Shown here piece by piece: positions 35,009-45,872 of a stretch of 64,000 nt of DNA (positions are counted from its first letter, which is position 1; each line of letters opens with the position of its first letter). The position numbers were made by a program, and so were the translations under genes. Location of the stretch: the NCBI GenBank assembly GCA_003952965.2, contig CM025854.1, positions 8,567,845 through 8,631,844 on the forward strand, written 5' to 3'. The notes under the pieces are model-generated. The model was not told the DNA's origin. It saw nothing but the letters and a program-made list of their open reading frames with translations, and ran no database searches. The stretch is from Morella rubra. Lineage: Eukaryota > Streptophyta > Magnoliopsida > Fagales > Myricaceae.

Positions 35009-36238
35009 ATGGCTACCTAGCAGCTTCAAACCTCCTCCTCTGTGTCTTCTACCTCCGGTTCTTCCATTACATCTTCCTTTTCCCACATTGTCACTATCAA
35101 GCTCACCTCCGATAATCACCTCCTCTGGCATGTTCAAATCTCTGCCTATCTCCGTGGACAAGATCTTTTCTCCTATGTTGATGGCTCCCTCTCTCAGCCT
35201 TCTGAGCTCCTTCTTGCCGCATCAGCTACTGCTGCTCCATAGGTCAATCCTGCCTTCCTCACTTGGCGTCGCACGGACCAACTAGTGTTGAGTGTCCTCT
35301 TTTCTTCCCTCACAGAGTCCATCATTGGTCATGTCCTCTTTGCCAGCACTGCCCGTGAACTATGGGTCACCCTAGACTCCATGTTCACCTTTCACTCTCA
35401 AGCTAAAGATTTCCAGATTCGCTTCCAACTCACCCATCTCTCTCGTGGTGAGCAATCCATCTCTGAATATTTTGGCAAAGTTCGCTCTCTTGCCGACACC
35501 CTTGCTACTACTGGACACCCTCTCCCTGACAAGGAATTTGTCACCTATCTCCTCACTGGTCTAGGTCCGACTTACGACTCCTTTGTCACCTCCGTTACAA
35601 TGCGCGCTGAGCCTCTAACATCTCATGAACTCTACCAACTGCTTCTCATTCATGAGAGCCGACTGTCTCATGCCTCCCGCAGGTTGCTCTCGTCTTTTGA
35701 GCCCTCTGCCAACTACAACTCTGGCGGCTCCCGAGATCAGCGAGGTCGCGGTCGTGGTCGCCATGGCAGAGGTCGTGGTCGCTCCAACAATGGTTGTGGC
35801 GGTCGTTCTCCTTCTGGCAACCCTTTTGGCTCCTCTCAGCAGCCTTACAATGCAAACCGACCCGTTTGTCAAGTGTGCAACAAGCCCGGCCATGTTGCCC
35901 TCCAATGCTACTCTCGGTTTGATCACTCCTATCAGTATGAAGCTCCTCGGTCTTTTTCCGCAAACTATACTGCCCCAGCACCATCTTCCTTCTCAGATGC
36001 AACCTGGTATCCGGACTCTGCTGCAACTCATCACATTACCAATGATCTTAGTCACTTGAACCTTTCATCAGACGTGTACAATGGTGGTGAGCATATCCGA
36101 GTTGGTGATGGATCCCCTCTTCCCATTCAACATTTCGATGACTCCTCTTTTCCCTCTCACTCCTCCTTTTTGCTTCATAATCTCCTTCATGTTCCTTCCA
36201 TTACTAAAAATCTTGTCTCTGTTTTACAATTCTGTTGA
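35009..36238 (+). pseudogene. Copia gag and protease
   Basis: The ATG at 35009 is followed after two codons by a TAG, and another TAG lies near 35240. The frame otherwise reads DNHLLWHVQISAYLRGQDLF and RFQLTHLSRGEQSISEYFGK (gag core), an RG-rich stretch, then the zinc knuckle CQVCNKPGHVALQC at about 35868-35910. The protease motif follows at about 36005: WYPDSAATHHIT (family DSGA, so the Gly is Ala). It ends at NLVSVLQFC plus TGA after a frameshift. Confidence 0.88.
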
Positions 36239-37040
36239 TAATTCTTGTTTTTTCAAGTTTCACTCCACTCACTTCTCTGTTAAGGACAAGATGTCAGGGA
36301 AGCTCCTCCTCACCGGACCAACCCGTGATGGTCTCTATATTTTTCCTCCTGCGTTGCCGTCTCTGTCACCTTCCACTCACCTTGGTAAACGGACCTATTC
36401 CAGTCAATGGCACCGCAGGCTTGGGCATCCATCTCTTCAACTTGTTTCACACATTCTGCACTCTCATGGCCTTCCTATGTCCTCTACGGATTCTTCCTTT
36501 CACTATTCGGTTTGCCCACTTACCAAGAGCCGCCAACTTCCTTTTCATCACAGTGATGCTGTTTCCTCCAGACCTCTTCAGCTCATTTGTGCGAATGTAT
36601 GGGGTCCGGCTCCCTTTGTTTCTCGCAATGGGTTTCGCTATTATGTCTCTTTTGTAGACCATTTCCCCAGATATACATGGTTGTTTCCTTTAAAGCTCAA
36701 ATCTGATGTTCTCTTTGTTTTTAATATTTTTCTCCCTTCTGTTGAGCGATTATTTAATACCAAACTTGTTACGTTACAAACAGATGGTGGTGGTGAGTTT
36801 CGCTCTCTCACTTCTCTTTGCACCCAACTTGGCATAACTCATCGCTTCTCCTGTCCCCACACTCATCAACAGAATGGACTTATCGAACGAAAGCATAGGC
36901 ACATCGTTGAAACTGGGCTTGCTCTACTTGCCCATGCCTCCTCCCTTTCACCTATTGGACGGATGCTTTTAAAACTGTCATTTACCTCATTAATCTCTTA
37001 CCAACCAGTGTGCTTAAAAATAAGTCTCCTTATTTAATGG
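36232..37040 (+). pseudogene. Copia integrase
   Basis: This frame carries the pre-integrase zinc region SSQWHRRLGHPSLQLVSHIL and then the core. The first catalytic Asp is lost (LICANVWGPAPF where the family has D before VWG). LVTLQTDGGGEF keeps the second D, and QQNGLIERKHRH the catalytic E. A frameshift near 36957 moves the rest into the next frame. Confidence 0.87.
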
Positions 37041-38446
37041 TCCATAACCATTCTCCTGACTATTCTTTTTTAAAAATATTTGGGTGTGAATGTTGGCCAA
37101 ATCTATGTCCCTATAACCACCACAAACTAAATTTTCGGTCAACTTCTTGTCTTTTTCTTGGTTACAGCTCATCCCACAAAGGCTACAGATGTTTGGATAT
37201 TAAAACTAACCGACTCTATGTCTCACGTGATGTCTCCTTCAATGAAGCATCTTTTCCTTTTAAATCTGCTCAGGCCAAAAGATCTTCCCTTTCCTTTGCT
37301 GCCTTGTCTCCTAATGACCCGGCCTACCTCCCCCTATTTTCATCCTCTATTCTTGGTCCTGGTCCCCTCCCTCGATCCGTACCAGCTATCATACCCTCCC
37401 CTCCCTCTTCTTCTCCTTCAGCACCCTCGATGACTTCACCAACTCCTCCCTTGCCTCCAGCTCCGACTCCTCCTCCCATGGCAGCTCCTCACTCTCCTAT
37501 CATCACTTGTGCCCAAACAAATTCCTCTCGTCCTCGTGTCTTCACTGATGGCTCTATTCCTTATCCATCTCGGCACTGCCTTACCACTACTGTCACTATC
37601 CTTGAGGTACCATCAAGCTATTCAGTCGCTTCCAAATTTCCCGAATGGTGTAATGCCATGAATAAAGAATATGGTGTCTTGCTGCAAAACCAAACCTGGA
37701 CTCTTGTTCCCCCAACCCCCTCCACTAACATTGTTGGTTGCAGGTGGGTTTTTCGCACTAAGTTCCATGCGGATGGATCTATCGAACGTCGCAAGGCTCG
37801 CCTTGTCACCAAAGGTTTTCATCAACAACCTGGCCTTGATTACAACGAAACCTTTAGTCCCTTTGTTATGCCTTCGACCATCCGCCTGGTTCTCTCCATT
37901 GTCGTTGCTCATGGTTGGCCTCTTCGATAGCTTGACATACAAAATGCCTTTCTCCATGTCTTTTTGTCTGAACCTGTCTACATACAACAACCACAAGGCT
38001 TCACTGACCCCCGTAGTCCAACTCATGTCTGCAAGCTTCACAAGGCCATTTATGGTCTTAAACAAGCTCCTCGGGCTTGGTTTGCCCACCTCAGCTCATG
38101 GCTTCTCAGTTACGGCTTTGTTGCTTCTCATGGGGATCCTTCTCTGTTTATTTTGACTCGCAGCTCTCTGCACATTTACGTACTCGTGTACGTCGATGAC
38201 ATGGTCATTACTTCCTCTCAACCACATGCCATTGACTCGCTGGTTCAGTCTCTTGGTATTGATTTTCTGGTCACAGACTTAGGCCCACTGTCCTATTTTC
38301 TTGGACTTGAGATTGACTACTGTGCTAGGGGTGTCTTCCTCTCTCAGCGAAAATATACCAAAGACCTCCTTCAACGAAGCAACATGCTCCACGCCAACAC
38401 CATCTCCTCACCCATGTCGGCTTCTCTCAAACTATCCAAGTTTGAC
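37010..38446 (+). pseudogene. Copia integrase tail and reverse transcriptase, 5' part
   Basis: It begins with FKIFGCEC-type sequence (SFLKIFGCECWPNLCPYN) and a Pro/Ser-rich linker, then the RT: TWTLVPPTPSTNIVGCRWVF and RRKARLVTKGFHQQPGLDYN. A TAG at 37928-37930 stands where the family reads W/Q before LD. After that come KAIYGLKQAPRAWFAHLSSW, the intact catalytic box VLVYVDDMVITSS (about 38185-38220) and LSYFLGLEID. The frame stops exactly at the solo LTR. Confidence 0.9.
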
Positions 38447-38973
38447 TGTCACGACCCAAAATTCAGTATAAATAAAGAAAAGAAATTTATCTTCTTTATT
38501 CGAAACAAAACATATTATAACTATAATGTTTCAAAACATAAACATTAAACAAATTCTCTTCACAGTCTAAAATCCAAAAAAATGCTCTCATCTATCCCGC
38601 CCGCATGCTTCTAGATTTGATTCTTGAACAATCTCTGAAAATAAGAAAAAAATAACGAAGTGAGTTCGACAACTCAGTAAGCAGAGAATAAAAAAAATAT
38701 AATCGTTTTCCGAAATCAGAAATTTACAGTTATAGATAGTTTTACCAGTAATATAGAAAAATCTCTTTGGCATTAACAGTAAGCCACGTTTACCCCTGTG
38801 GCAAGGTTGTGCAACGACTTATCCGGTGGCCAACCGAAATAAGTCAACAGTAAGCAGAGTTCACCCTACTAAGACTTATCGAGAACGCCAAGTGTGCACT
38901 AGAGAGAAACCCACGCAAAAACCACTCCGAAGAATGGGTGCACTCAGTAATCAGTAAGTTGGTACCAACAGCA

Positions 38974-39016
38974 GCAGTAATCAGTAATCAGTAATCAGTA
39001 ATCAGTAATCAGTAAT
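38974..39016 (+). repeat. (cagtaat)6 minisatellite
   Basis: About six copies of a 7-bp unit inside the solo LTR. Related cagtaa words are scattered upstream from 38670. Confidence 0.8.
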
Positions 39017-39357
39017 TGAACATTGCCTCGGGGTTTGAAAATTGTATAATATATAATAACAGAATTCAGAATCAGAATCAGAAATTATATTCAGCAAAAT
39101 ACAGAATCTTGAAAAAGAATGCAGAACAGTAATATAAAAAGATCTCAGTATGTCTTTTAAAATTCCGCACTTGTTTTCAGAATAACATAAGCTTACAATA
39201 AAACATTATTTCCACAAAATCGTTTTATGAAAACGTGTTCGTCATTTTGAAGAAAAACAGTATAGTAGCTCCGCTTACCCGACTTGCTTCGATAATCGAA
39301 CCGCCCTATAAACCACGTAGCGCAACAATCCAAAAGAACCAAAGATAATATAGCCGA

Positions 39358-39359
<2 letters not shown>

Positions 39360-39388
<29 letters not shown>
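39360..39388 (+). repeat. (GA)n microsatellite in the solo LTR
   Basis: About 14 GA units; a second GA tract lies at 39632-39660. Both are length-variable sites. Confidence 0.85.
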
Positions 39389-39628
39389 TCTCAAAAATGA
39401 TAATGAAAATCACGTCTGAGAGGTGTGATCGACCTCTAAGCAGAAGGTCCCTTTTATAGGCGAGAGAGACTTGAAAACGGTCCAAAATGGAATACAATTT
39501 GGCGTCTCTTCAACAACCTCCCATTACTGCCATTAGTCGCCCAAAACGCATAGAAACGTCGAGAAATGAACGTTGGAAAGGAAAAGCCTCAAAAATCAAA
39601 CAAAAAGGTGCTAAAACGGATGAGAAAT

Positions 39629-39663
<35 letters not shown>

Positions 39664-39825
39664 ATGAGAGAGAAACTGAAAGGTTGAAACGGCGGCTAGG
39701 GCTCAGCATTCGGGATTCTAACGTTTGGGGAAGAAGAAGATTGAAACGCAATGTTTCATTTAAAAATCCAAATTGAGCAAAACATGTTTAAATAAAATAA
39801 AACCTCAACAATGGCAACCAAACGC

Positions 39826-40037
39826 GTCAGACGCCTCGTGGTTCAACTACAAACCTCCTTCCTTTGAGCACGCGGGTTCGAATCCTCGTATCCCATCATT
39901 TTGCAAAATAAAACTGTGAAACGTTTAAATAAACTCAATCGCGTAAAAGCAACAAGATACGCGCCTGGCCTAGTGGTCTTCTCCTTTTAGGCCCCAGGTC
40001 TGGAGTTCGACTCCAGCCATTGCAATTTTTTTTTTTA
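39826..40037 (+). repeat. Two tRNA-like segments at the end of the solo LTR
   Basis: The first has a box B gggttcgaatcc at 39874-39885. The second has box A tggcctagtggt at 39966-39977, box B ggagttcgactcc at 40002-40014, and a T11 run at 40026-40036. These resemble tRNA-derived SINE heads, not functional tRNAs (no full cloverleaf is apparent). Confidence 0.5.
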
Positions 40038-40052
40038 AACTGGGTCATCACA

Positions 40053-40761
40053 TTGACTCTCTAGATTTTGTCGATGCTACCTTGTTTCGCAGCCTTGTTG
40101 GTGGCTTGCAGTACCTCTCTCTGACACGTTCAGACATCTCCTTTACAGTGAACAAAGTTTGCCAATTCATGCATCAACCGAAGCTCTCTCACTGGTCTGC
40201 TGTCAAACGAATTCTACTGTATCTCAAGTCTTCCATCAATCATGGTTTATTTTTTTCCTCCAACTCTGGGTTCACTCTTCAAGCCTACTTTGATGCCGAC
40301 TAGGCTAGATGCCCCGACGACCGTCGCTCCACAGGTGGCTTTTGTATCTTCCTTGGTCGTCACCTCATCTCATGGAGGTCTCGCAAGCAACGAACCGTGG
40401 CCTGCTCAAGTACTGAAGCTGAGTACAAGTCCTTAGCACACACTGCTTCCGACCTCATCTGGCTGCAAACTCTTCTTCGAGAGCTTGGTCTTTCCCTCCT
40501 CCAGGCCCCTACATTGTGGTGTGACAACATTGGTGCCACTTACCTCTCCTCCAATCCAGTTTATCATTCCCGAACCAAACACATGGACATTGATTTCCAT
40601 TTTGTTCGAGATAGAGTGGCTGCCCAAACTCTTACCATCTCCTTCAGCAGCAGTAAAGACTAGTTGGCCGACGTCTTCACCAAACCGCTTGTCGCTGACC
40701 GTTTTGCCACCCTACGTTCGAGTCTCAATGTGCTTGAAACCCCACTGGACTCGCGGGGGCG
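40053..40761 (+). pseudogene. Copia reverse transcriptase end and RNase H
   Basis: RT resumes with LFRSLVGGLQYLSLTRSDIS and KVCQFMHQP. RNase H follows with LQAYFDAD, a TAG at 40302, [19 protein letters not shown] and [20 protein letters not shown] (E active site), and [18 protein letters not shown]. Another TAG at 40661-40663 precedes LADVFTKPL. Confidence 0.9.
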
Positions 40762-41048
40762 TATTAAACTAAATGACCAACAACACCAGCTGTCCATACA
40801 GCTGTCAATCCTACACTATCTCGACAGCACTCTGCCATCACTACACCTCACAGTATACGTTCACCTGAGGAGAAAACGTAGAACGTAGCACACGTACAGC
40901 ACTCATTCGGTTATGCTTTTTGTAACAACTTTGATTCTCGAAGATTCTTTTCATTTATTCGTTACTGTGTGTATATAAACACCAATATATTGTAAAGGTT
41001 ACGAGTGAGGAAATATACAAGTTCTTAAGCTTTTAAGCTCTTCTATCA
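40762..41048 (+). repeat. 3' LTR of the copia element
   Basis: Matches the 5' LTR throughout with a handful of substitutions and small indels (287 against 284 bp). It ends aagctcttctatca. Confidence 0.9.
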
Positions 41049-41340
41049 CTTGTAACTTTTCTAAGTTTTTTTTTTTTTAATACACATGTCAAAAGATAAA
41101 ACAAAGTTAATTATTTTAAAAAAAAAAAATTAAGAAAAAAACTTAAAAAATTATAGGTCACATTATTTTAGCTTTTAGGTTACAAGTGTGAACGTCTTAT
41201 AATTAGAATTGACGTATGAATCATTAACTTTATAAAAAAAAAATTTAGATAAAAATATTTTTGATAAAAATTATAAACTCAAAAACTTTTATGATCAAAC
41301 AAAATGAAAATTATTAAAAAAAGTCAAAACTAATTATGAA
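41049..41340 (-). repeat. Right arm of the inverted-repeat element
   Basis: The reverse complement of about 41150-41340 matches the left arm at 34494-34669 in order and spacing (aaagctaaaataatg, ataaagttaat, gatcataaaa, agttttgact). The arm is A/T-rich and diverged. Confidence 0.6.
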
Positions 41341-42117
41341 ATGATTACTTAACTCTTTTCTTTTAACAAAATATATGTGGCGTTTGAAAGTGACTTTCTT
41401 GTCTCTATCTTTGTACACGTGATTCATTCTTTTTTGTGCAACGCTTTTCGGACGCTATTATTGAAATTATTCGAGAAATGGCATCATCTTGTCTACGGTG
41501 GAGCTTTTCAAAGATTTCATGCCGTGCCAACTCCGGTGCGAATTTTTTAGCAAAGTGAGTTGTTAATAGAAAATTTTTTGGGTTGATCCCTTTCCATTTT
41601 CTTCCGTTACAGTTACTGAGATAGAGTGCTTTTTAATTTTTTAATTTTTTTATTTTTTGTCTCCGTGAAGTGGTTCTGTTATGATGAAGTATCCTGGTTT
41701 AGAAAGAAAGAAAAAAAAAATTCAGAAGCAAAATCAGTAATAAAGTTTTAATTTATTTTATTTTAAAAAAAATCCTCTTACAATGTAATATATATGCTCC
41801 TGTCGCTTTTCTTTTTTTTTTTTTGTCTCTACTATCGGATTAATTTTTCACTTTTGTATATTTTAAGTTTTGTTCCACGTGCCTATTTATTTATGTTCTG
41901 AGTGTAATTTCTTCATATTAATTATTTCATGCGTGTATTATGTGTTTCCTTGCTTTGAAATTTTTTTTTTATAGATATCGCACTTAATAATTAAATTGAT
42001 TTTATATTTTGTTAGATAAATTGATCAGAATACTACAATTATATGCGAGATATTTTTATTAAGAAGAAGTATCTTTTATAGATGTTGGAAAAAAAAAAAA
42101 AAAAGACAACAAAAGCT
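41341..42117. other. AT-rich spacer, no gene seen
   Basis: Poly-A and poly-T rich, no recognisable element. The long duplication becomes visible only at its end, because the matching sequence in the second copy starts at an assembly gap. Confidence 0.45.
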
Positions 42118-44237
42118 TCTTCTTTGTTTTTTTTTTTAATCTTTCGAGAAGGCAGGCAATCATGTAACGCTGGACAGCTGGGGTCTTCTGAAGACCTCGC
42201 CACCTGAGCAACGTCAATCTTTCTTCCCATAACCGCGACAACCTTTAGTCCCCACCACCCTCCACGTTCACTGAGTCCCAAATTCATGGTGCTCCAACGG
42301 CCACCGCTCTATCCCGTACATAATTTTAAATCAGGTGTCCATCACTCTGCTGTAGCAAACGTGGTCCTCCATCATTCACTGCCCTTTGCATGCACCCTCG
42401 ACCCCACTCTCTTAATTACATTTACACCAGCGGTATGGTGCTGGACCAGCGCCACGTACGTCGCTTTCATTGGCTCCTTACATCAAGGGAAACAGCAAAA
42501 TATATACATACATACCTACTTCCCCCCGGCAGCTGGAACAGAAAAAGCCAATACTCAATAATAGAAACAAAAAAGAAGCACTTGAAACACGCTAGCAGGT
42601 TGATTTTTGGGACATGGCCGTGATGGTATCGTTTAATTATAACTCCATCTCCTTTTGACAAAACTTTCCACGACGTGACGCTTAGGGAACATGCTGTAAA
42701 TATCAACGAGAGGAACCAAAAAAAAAAAGTTACGTCCAACGTCACATTGTTCTTTAACTCCAGTCGGGGACCGTGATTAGAAAGATTATCAAGGAAAGTA
42801 ACAAAAAATAATAATAATAAGTTTACGTCCAACGTCACATTGTTCTTTAACTCAGTCGGGGAAAGGGGTCCAATTATTTGTCCGATTTATACGTCGTGAT
42901 TAGAAAGATTGGATCGTACGCAAAAGATTATTAGTGATTTAGTTGGCCTAAGAGATCGAGATAATGTATATTAATTAATCAAGAGAGCAATCTTTCGGCC
43001 TCACCTAATTAAGTCGGGGATTTGCAAATCCCAAAGACTTTGACGTGTTAGTCCTTGTTACATACAGACCCACAGGACTGATGAGGTGAATGTGATTTAA
43101 ATTTTTTTGAATTTTTTAAGGGGTTTTTTTCTATGAATAATGGAAGAGTCTCGGCTGGGGCTCGACGGATCGATGCTTGAATTTTTCTGTCTTCAACAAC
43201 CAACTAGTGTCCCATCATAAACACTTTTAACTCCCCCAGACACAATCATGAAAATTCGACCACTACATCTGATTCTCTTGTCATGGTTAGGTGAAAATCT
43301 GTCTCCCTTTTCTTTTTTTAATATATATATAGAATTCTTGGAGTTTCTCTACACAGAATTGAGAATTCTACCTTAAATTTTGTCGGCAAGGCTACGTACA
43401 TGGTTATTAAATATTGAAAACGTATTGAATTGAGTTTGTTTGATGGGAAATTGCTTAACAAGTGGCGAACATTTTTTGGGAAAAAAAATATAGATATATA
43501 TATATATATATTACCCAGAAAAGAGACTACTTTTGAAAGAAAGAAAAGGAGGGAGAAGAACATCTACGAGAGTTTAGGTTAATTGTGGCACTTAAGTTAA
43601 TGACTCTTTTCTTCTTCTTCTATGGCCAAATTTCAAAACCTTCACTCTTTTAAGTTAAGTTATCTTTGTTAGAGACGTTTGACCAAAGTTGCAGGAGGAC
43701 ACCCCCCCCCCCCCCCCCCCCCACCCTTTTTCTTTATTTATTTTATTTTTTTTATCGAAGGTGTTTTTTTTTTTTTTTTTTTTTTAGGAAAGTGGTAAGC
43801 CCTCATTCACTTACTATGAATGTGGAGAAACAAGGTCAAAATCTCTGGGTTTACAAATATAGGCTGAGCTCAGTTGGAAGCCTCCATTACCAGGGGCCGC
43901 TACAGGATTTTAAGTATGGGCTGTACTAGTGGTCGAAACCATATATGTTGCGAAGAGTTTTTCCAGGAATTTACACCTAGACTTATCTTGGCAAAGGCCT
44001 AGAATCTTGGCGGCCCTATGGCCTACCTATTGCAGGCCCAATCTTTGCCAAGTAGCCGGCCTTCAAAGAGATTGTTTGGACCAAATCGTTGTCACTCTGG
44101 CGTTAAATTAAACAGAAGAACCTTGGACACGTAATGGATCTTGAAGTACGATTCTGCATCGCCTGGCCAAATTCACCCACATTAGGATTACTCGTTAATG
44201 GTTGAGTTTTTGTCTAAATAAATGCCTTGAGAAAGGA

Positions 44238-44935
44238 AAGCTCTCTCTTTCGCCCTATGTCTCTTATCCTTAGGAGGTCTTCCTCCACTAGCAGGTTTTT
44301 TCGAAAAACTTCATTTTATTTTGTTGTGGAGGGTAGAAAGATTTATATTTCTTGGTTTCAATAGGACTCCTTATGAGCTTTGTTTCTATCTACTATTATC
44401 TAAAAATAATCAAGCTATTAATGATTGAACGAAACTAATAAATAACCCCTCATGTGCGAAATTATAGAAGATCTCATTTAAGACCAAACAGTTCCATCGA
44501 ATTGAGTATGATTGTATGTGTGATAGCATCTACTATACCAGGAATATCAATGAACCCGATTATTGAAATTGCTCAGGATATCCTTTTTTAGCTTATAGAA
44601 TCTATTTCTTAATTCAACAACCCTCTTATATACTAGAATCAAATAATTAGTATATCTGTTCCACTCAAAATGGGAATGAGCTAGGGTTATGAATTTATAA
44701 TCTCTAATCTGGTGATCGAGTCGATTCCATGATTATAGTTCATTCCATACCAGGACAAACCAAAATAGAGTTAGGTTATATACATTCTAATTATAAGAAG
44801 GGGTTATTCGAGTGTATCTAAATAGAGACTGTGTTTACATATGGATCCCTACGTCATTACATTCCACTTAGGATTAGGAATAGGCCCAAAGGATTTTGTT
44901 TTCGTCCTAATCTTTTTGACCCAAGAATTTCAACC
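44238..44935 (+). pseudogene. Nuclear plastid DNA insert: ndhB 3' end and spacer (copy 1)
   Basis: From 44252 the plus strand reads [17 protein letters not shown], then [13 protein letters not shown], then [10 protein letters not shown] and [20 protein letters not shown], ending [12 protein letters not shown] with a stop at 44589-44591. This is the C-terminus of plastid NdhB (NADH dehydrogenase-like complex subunit B), known to end IAIAQDTLF. Two stops replace the Gln-Glu codons before ITPHV, and a frameshift follows GFF. The next ~340 bp look like plastid spacer downstream of ndhB (inference). It is a NUPT and not functional. Confidence 0.85.
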
Positions 44936-45872
44936 ATGTTTGGTTAATGATCTTAAAAATGTTTTTTATTTTATTTTAAAATGTTTTCCAATCCAAACAT
45001 GAGTTTTTTTTTTGCACAGAAAGCATCTCAATCTTCAATAAATTTTTTTTATCTACTCATTGGCCCCTGTGAAAAACAACACAAAAATTAAAAAAACTTT
45101 ACAAAAACCCATAAAAACTCCTCTCACAGAAAATTCCATCCAAATAATTTTTTTTTTACTTTCATATTTTTCAAGAGAATAAATTTCAAAGGCTTTCTCT
45201 GTTTATAAACATCACTATTGTGGTTCCCACCATTCACACAAATACTTAAAAAACATATCTACAAAAATTTTCTTAATCATTATAAAAAAAATATTTTCAA
45301 AACCAAACCAAATATAACCTGAAACCTTGGAAAACGTGGTTTTTGGTAGCAAAGTGGCTTATTAATCGCTAAATCGTTCAACATCTGTAGAATTATTGAT
45401 AGGTCAGGAAAATTCAACAAAAGGGGCCAATTTTCTAATATTTTTCCCGTTGACACAAAGCCCATGAGCGTGCTTACCACTCCTAACCTTTTGGTGGGCT
45501 AAGCCTTGATCCTCACGCATGCCACTCTTTATCAACCCACCAGCCAACCATGCACAGTGTACTACTCCTCGTCATCTGACTCATCTGGAAGAGCAGTGTG
45601 AGAGAAGACTGTAAGCGTATATACGACTCCATGTACCTTCTTCTCCAAGGCAAACGACTTGAGAGTTTTTATAAATGAATCATTTATCCTTTGACAAGCA
45701 TTGGACAGCTCTTCAAGTTCATGAGATCAGAATTTGACTAAGAACCTGAAAGTCAAAAAAATGAAATATAGAGAATGAAGTGGAACTGCCTATATATATT
45801 GTAGAACTTTGAGCTTACCACCATGAATTACTCCATAACATCTCAAACTCGTCGCTTTTGGAGAACAAACAC
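44936..45872. other. Spacer upstream of the P450, no gene seen
   Basis: A/T-rich sequence between the plastid insert and the P450. tatatatattg at about 45792 is a possible TATA region for the P450, about 80 bp before its ATG. Confidence 0.45.

Larger units (their letters stand above)
38447..40052 (+). mobile_element. Solo LTR inserted in copia RT
   Basis: The 1606-bp block begins tgtcacgaccca and ends tgggtcatcaca, an imperfect inverted pair with TG...CA ends. A perfect 5-bp target duplication ttgac flanks it (38442-38446 and 40053-40057). It has no coding sequence, PBS or polypurine tract. These are the marks of a solo LTR left by recombination between two LTRs; the terminus is of a kind common in Ty3/gypsy LTRs (inference). 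The copia RT frame is continuous in phase across the insertion point. Confidence 0.88.
34670..41048 (+). mobile_element. Ty1/copia retrotransposon, inactive, with nested solo LTR
   Basis: LTRs at 34670-34953 (284 bp) and 40762-41048 (287 bp), PBS tggtatcagagc at 34954-34965, and polypurine tract cgcgggggcg just before the 3' LTR. The order gag, protease, integrase, RT, RNase H is Ty1/copia. Flanking 5-mers cttat (34665-34669) and cttgt (41049-41053) are a near-perfect target duplication. A 1606-bp solo LTR interrupts RT at 38447. Stop codons near 35011, 35240, 36236, 37930, 40302 and 40661 and two frameshifts kill all products. Confidence 0.93.

Noticed and set aside
38974-39016. Short regular repeats that could suggest a CRISPR-like array
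   Set aside because: The unit is a 7-bp microsatellite without spacers, in a plant LTR.
39953-40020. Possible tRNA gene
   Set aside because: Box A and B motifs are present but no complete cloverleaf with paired acceptor stem is apparent, and it lies within a solo LTR near a T-run, so a SINE-like head is likelier.
42286-42838. Duplicated open frames of 77-123 codons (also at 53334-53886)
   Set aside because: They recur only because the DNA is duplicated. Both strands are open, with no domain or codon signal.
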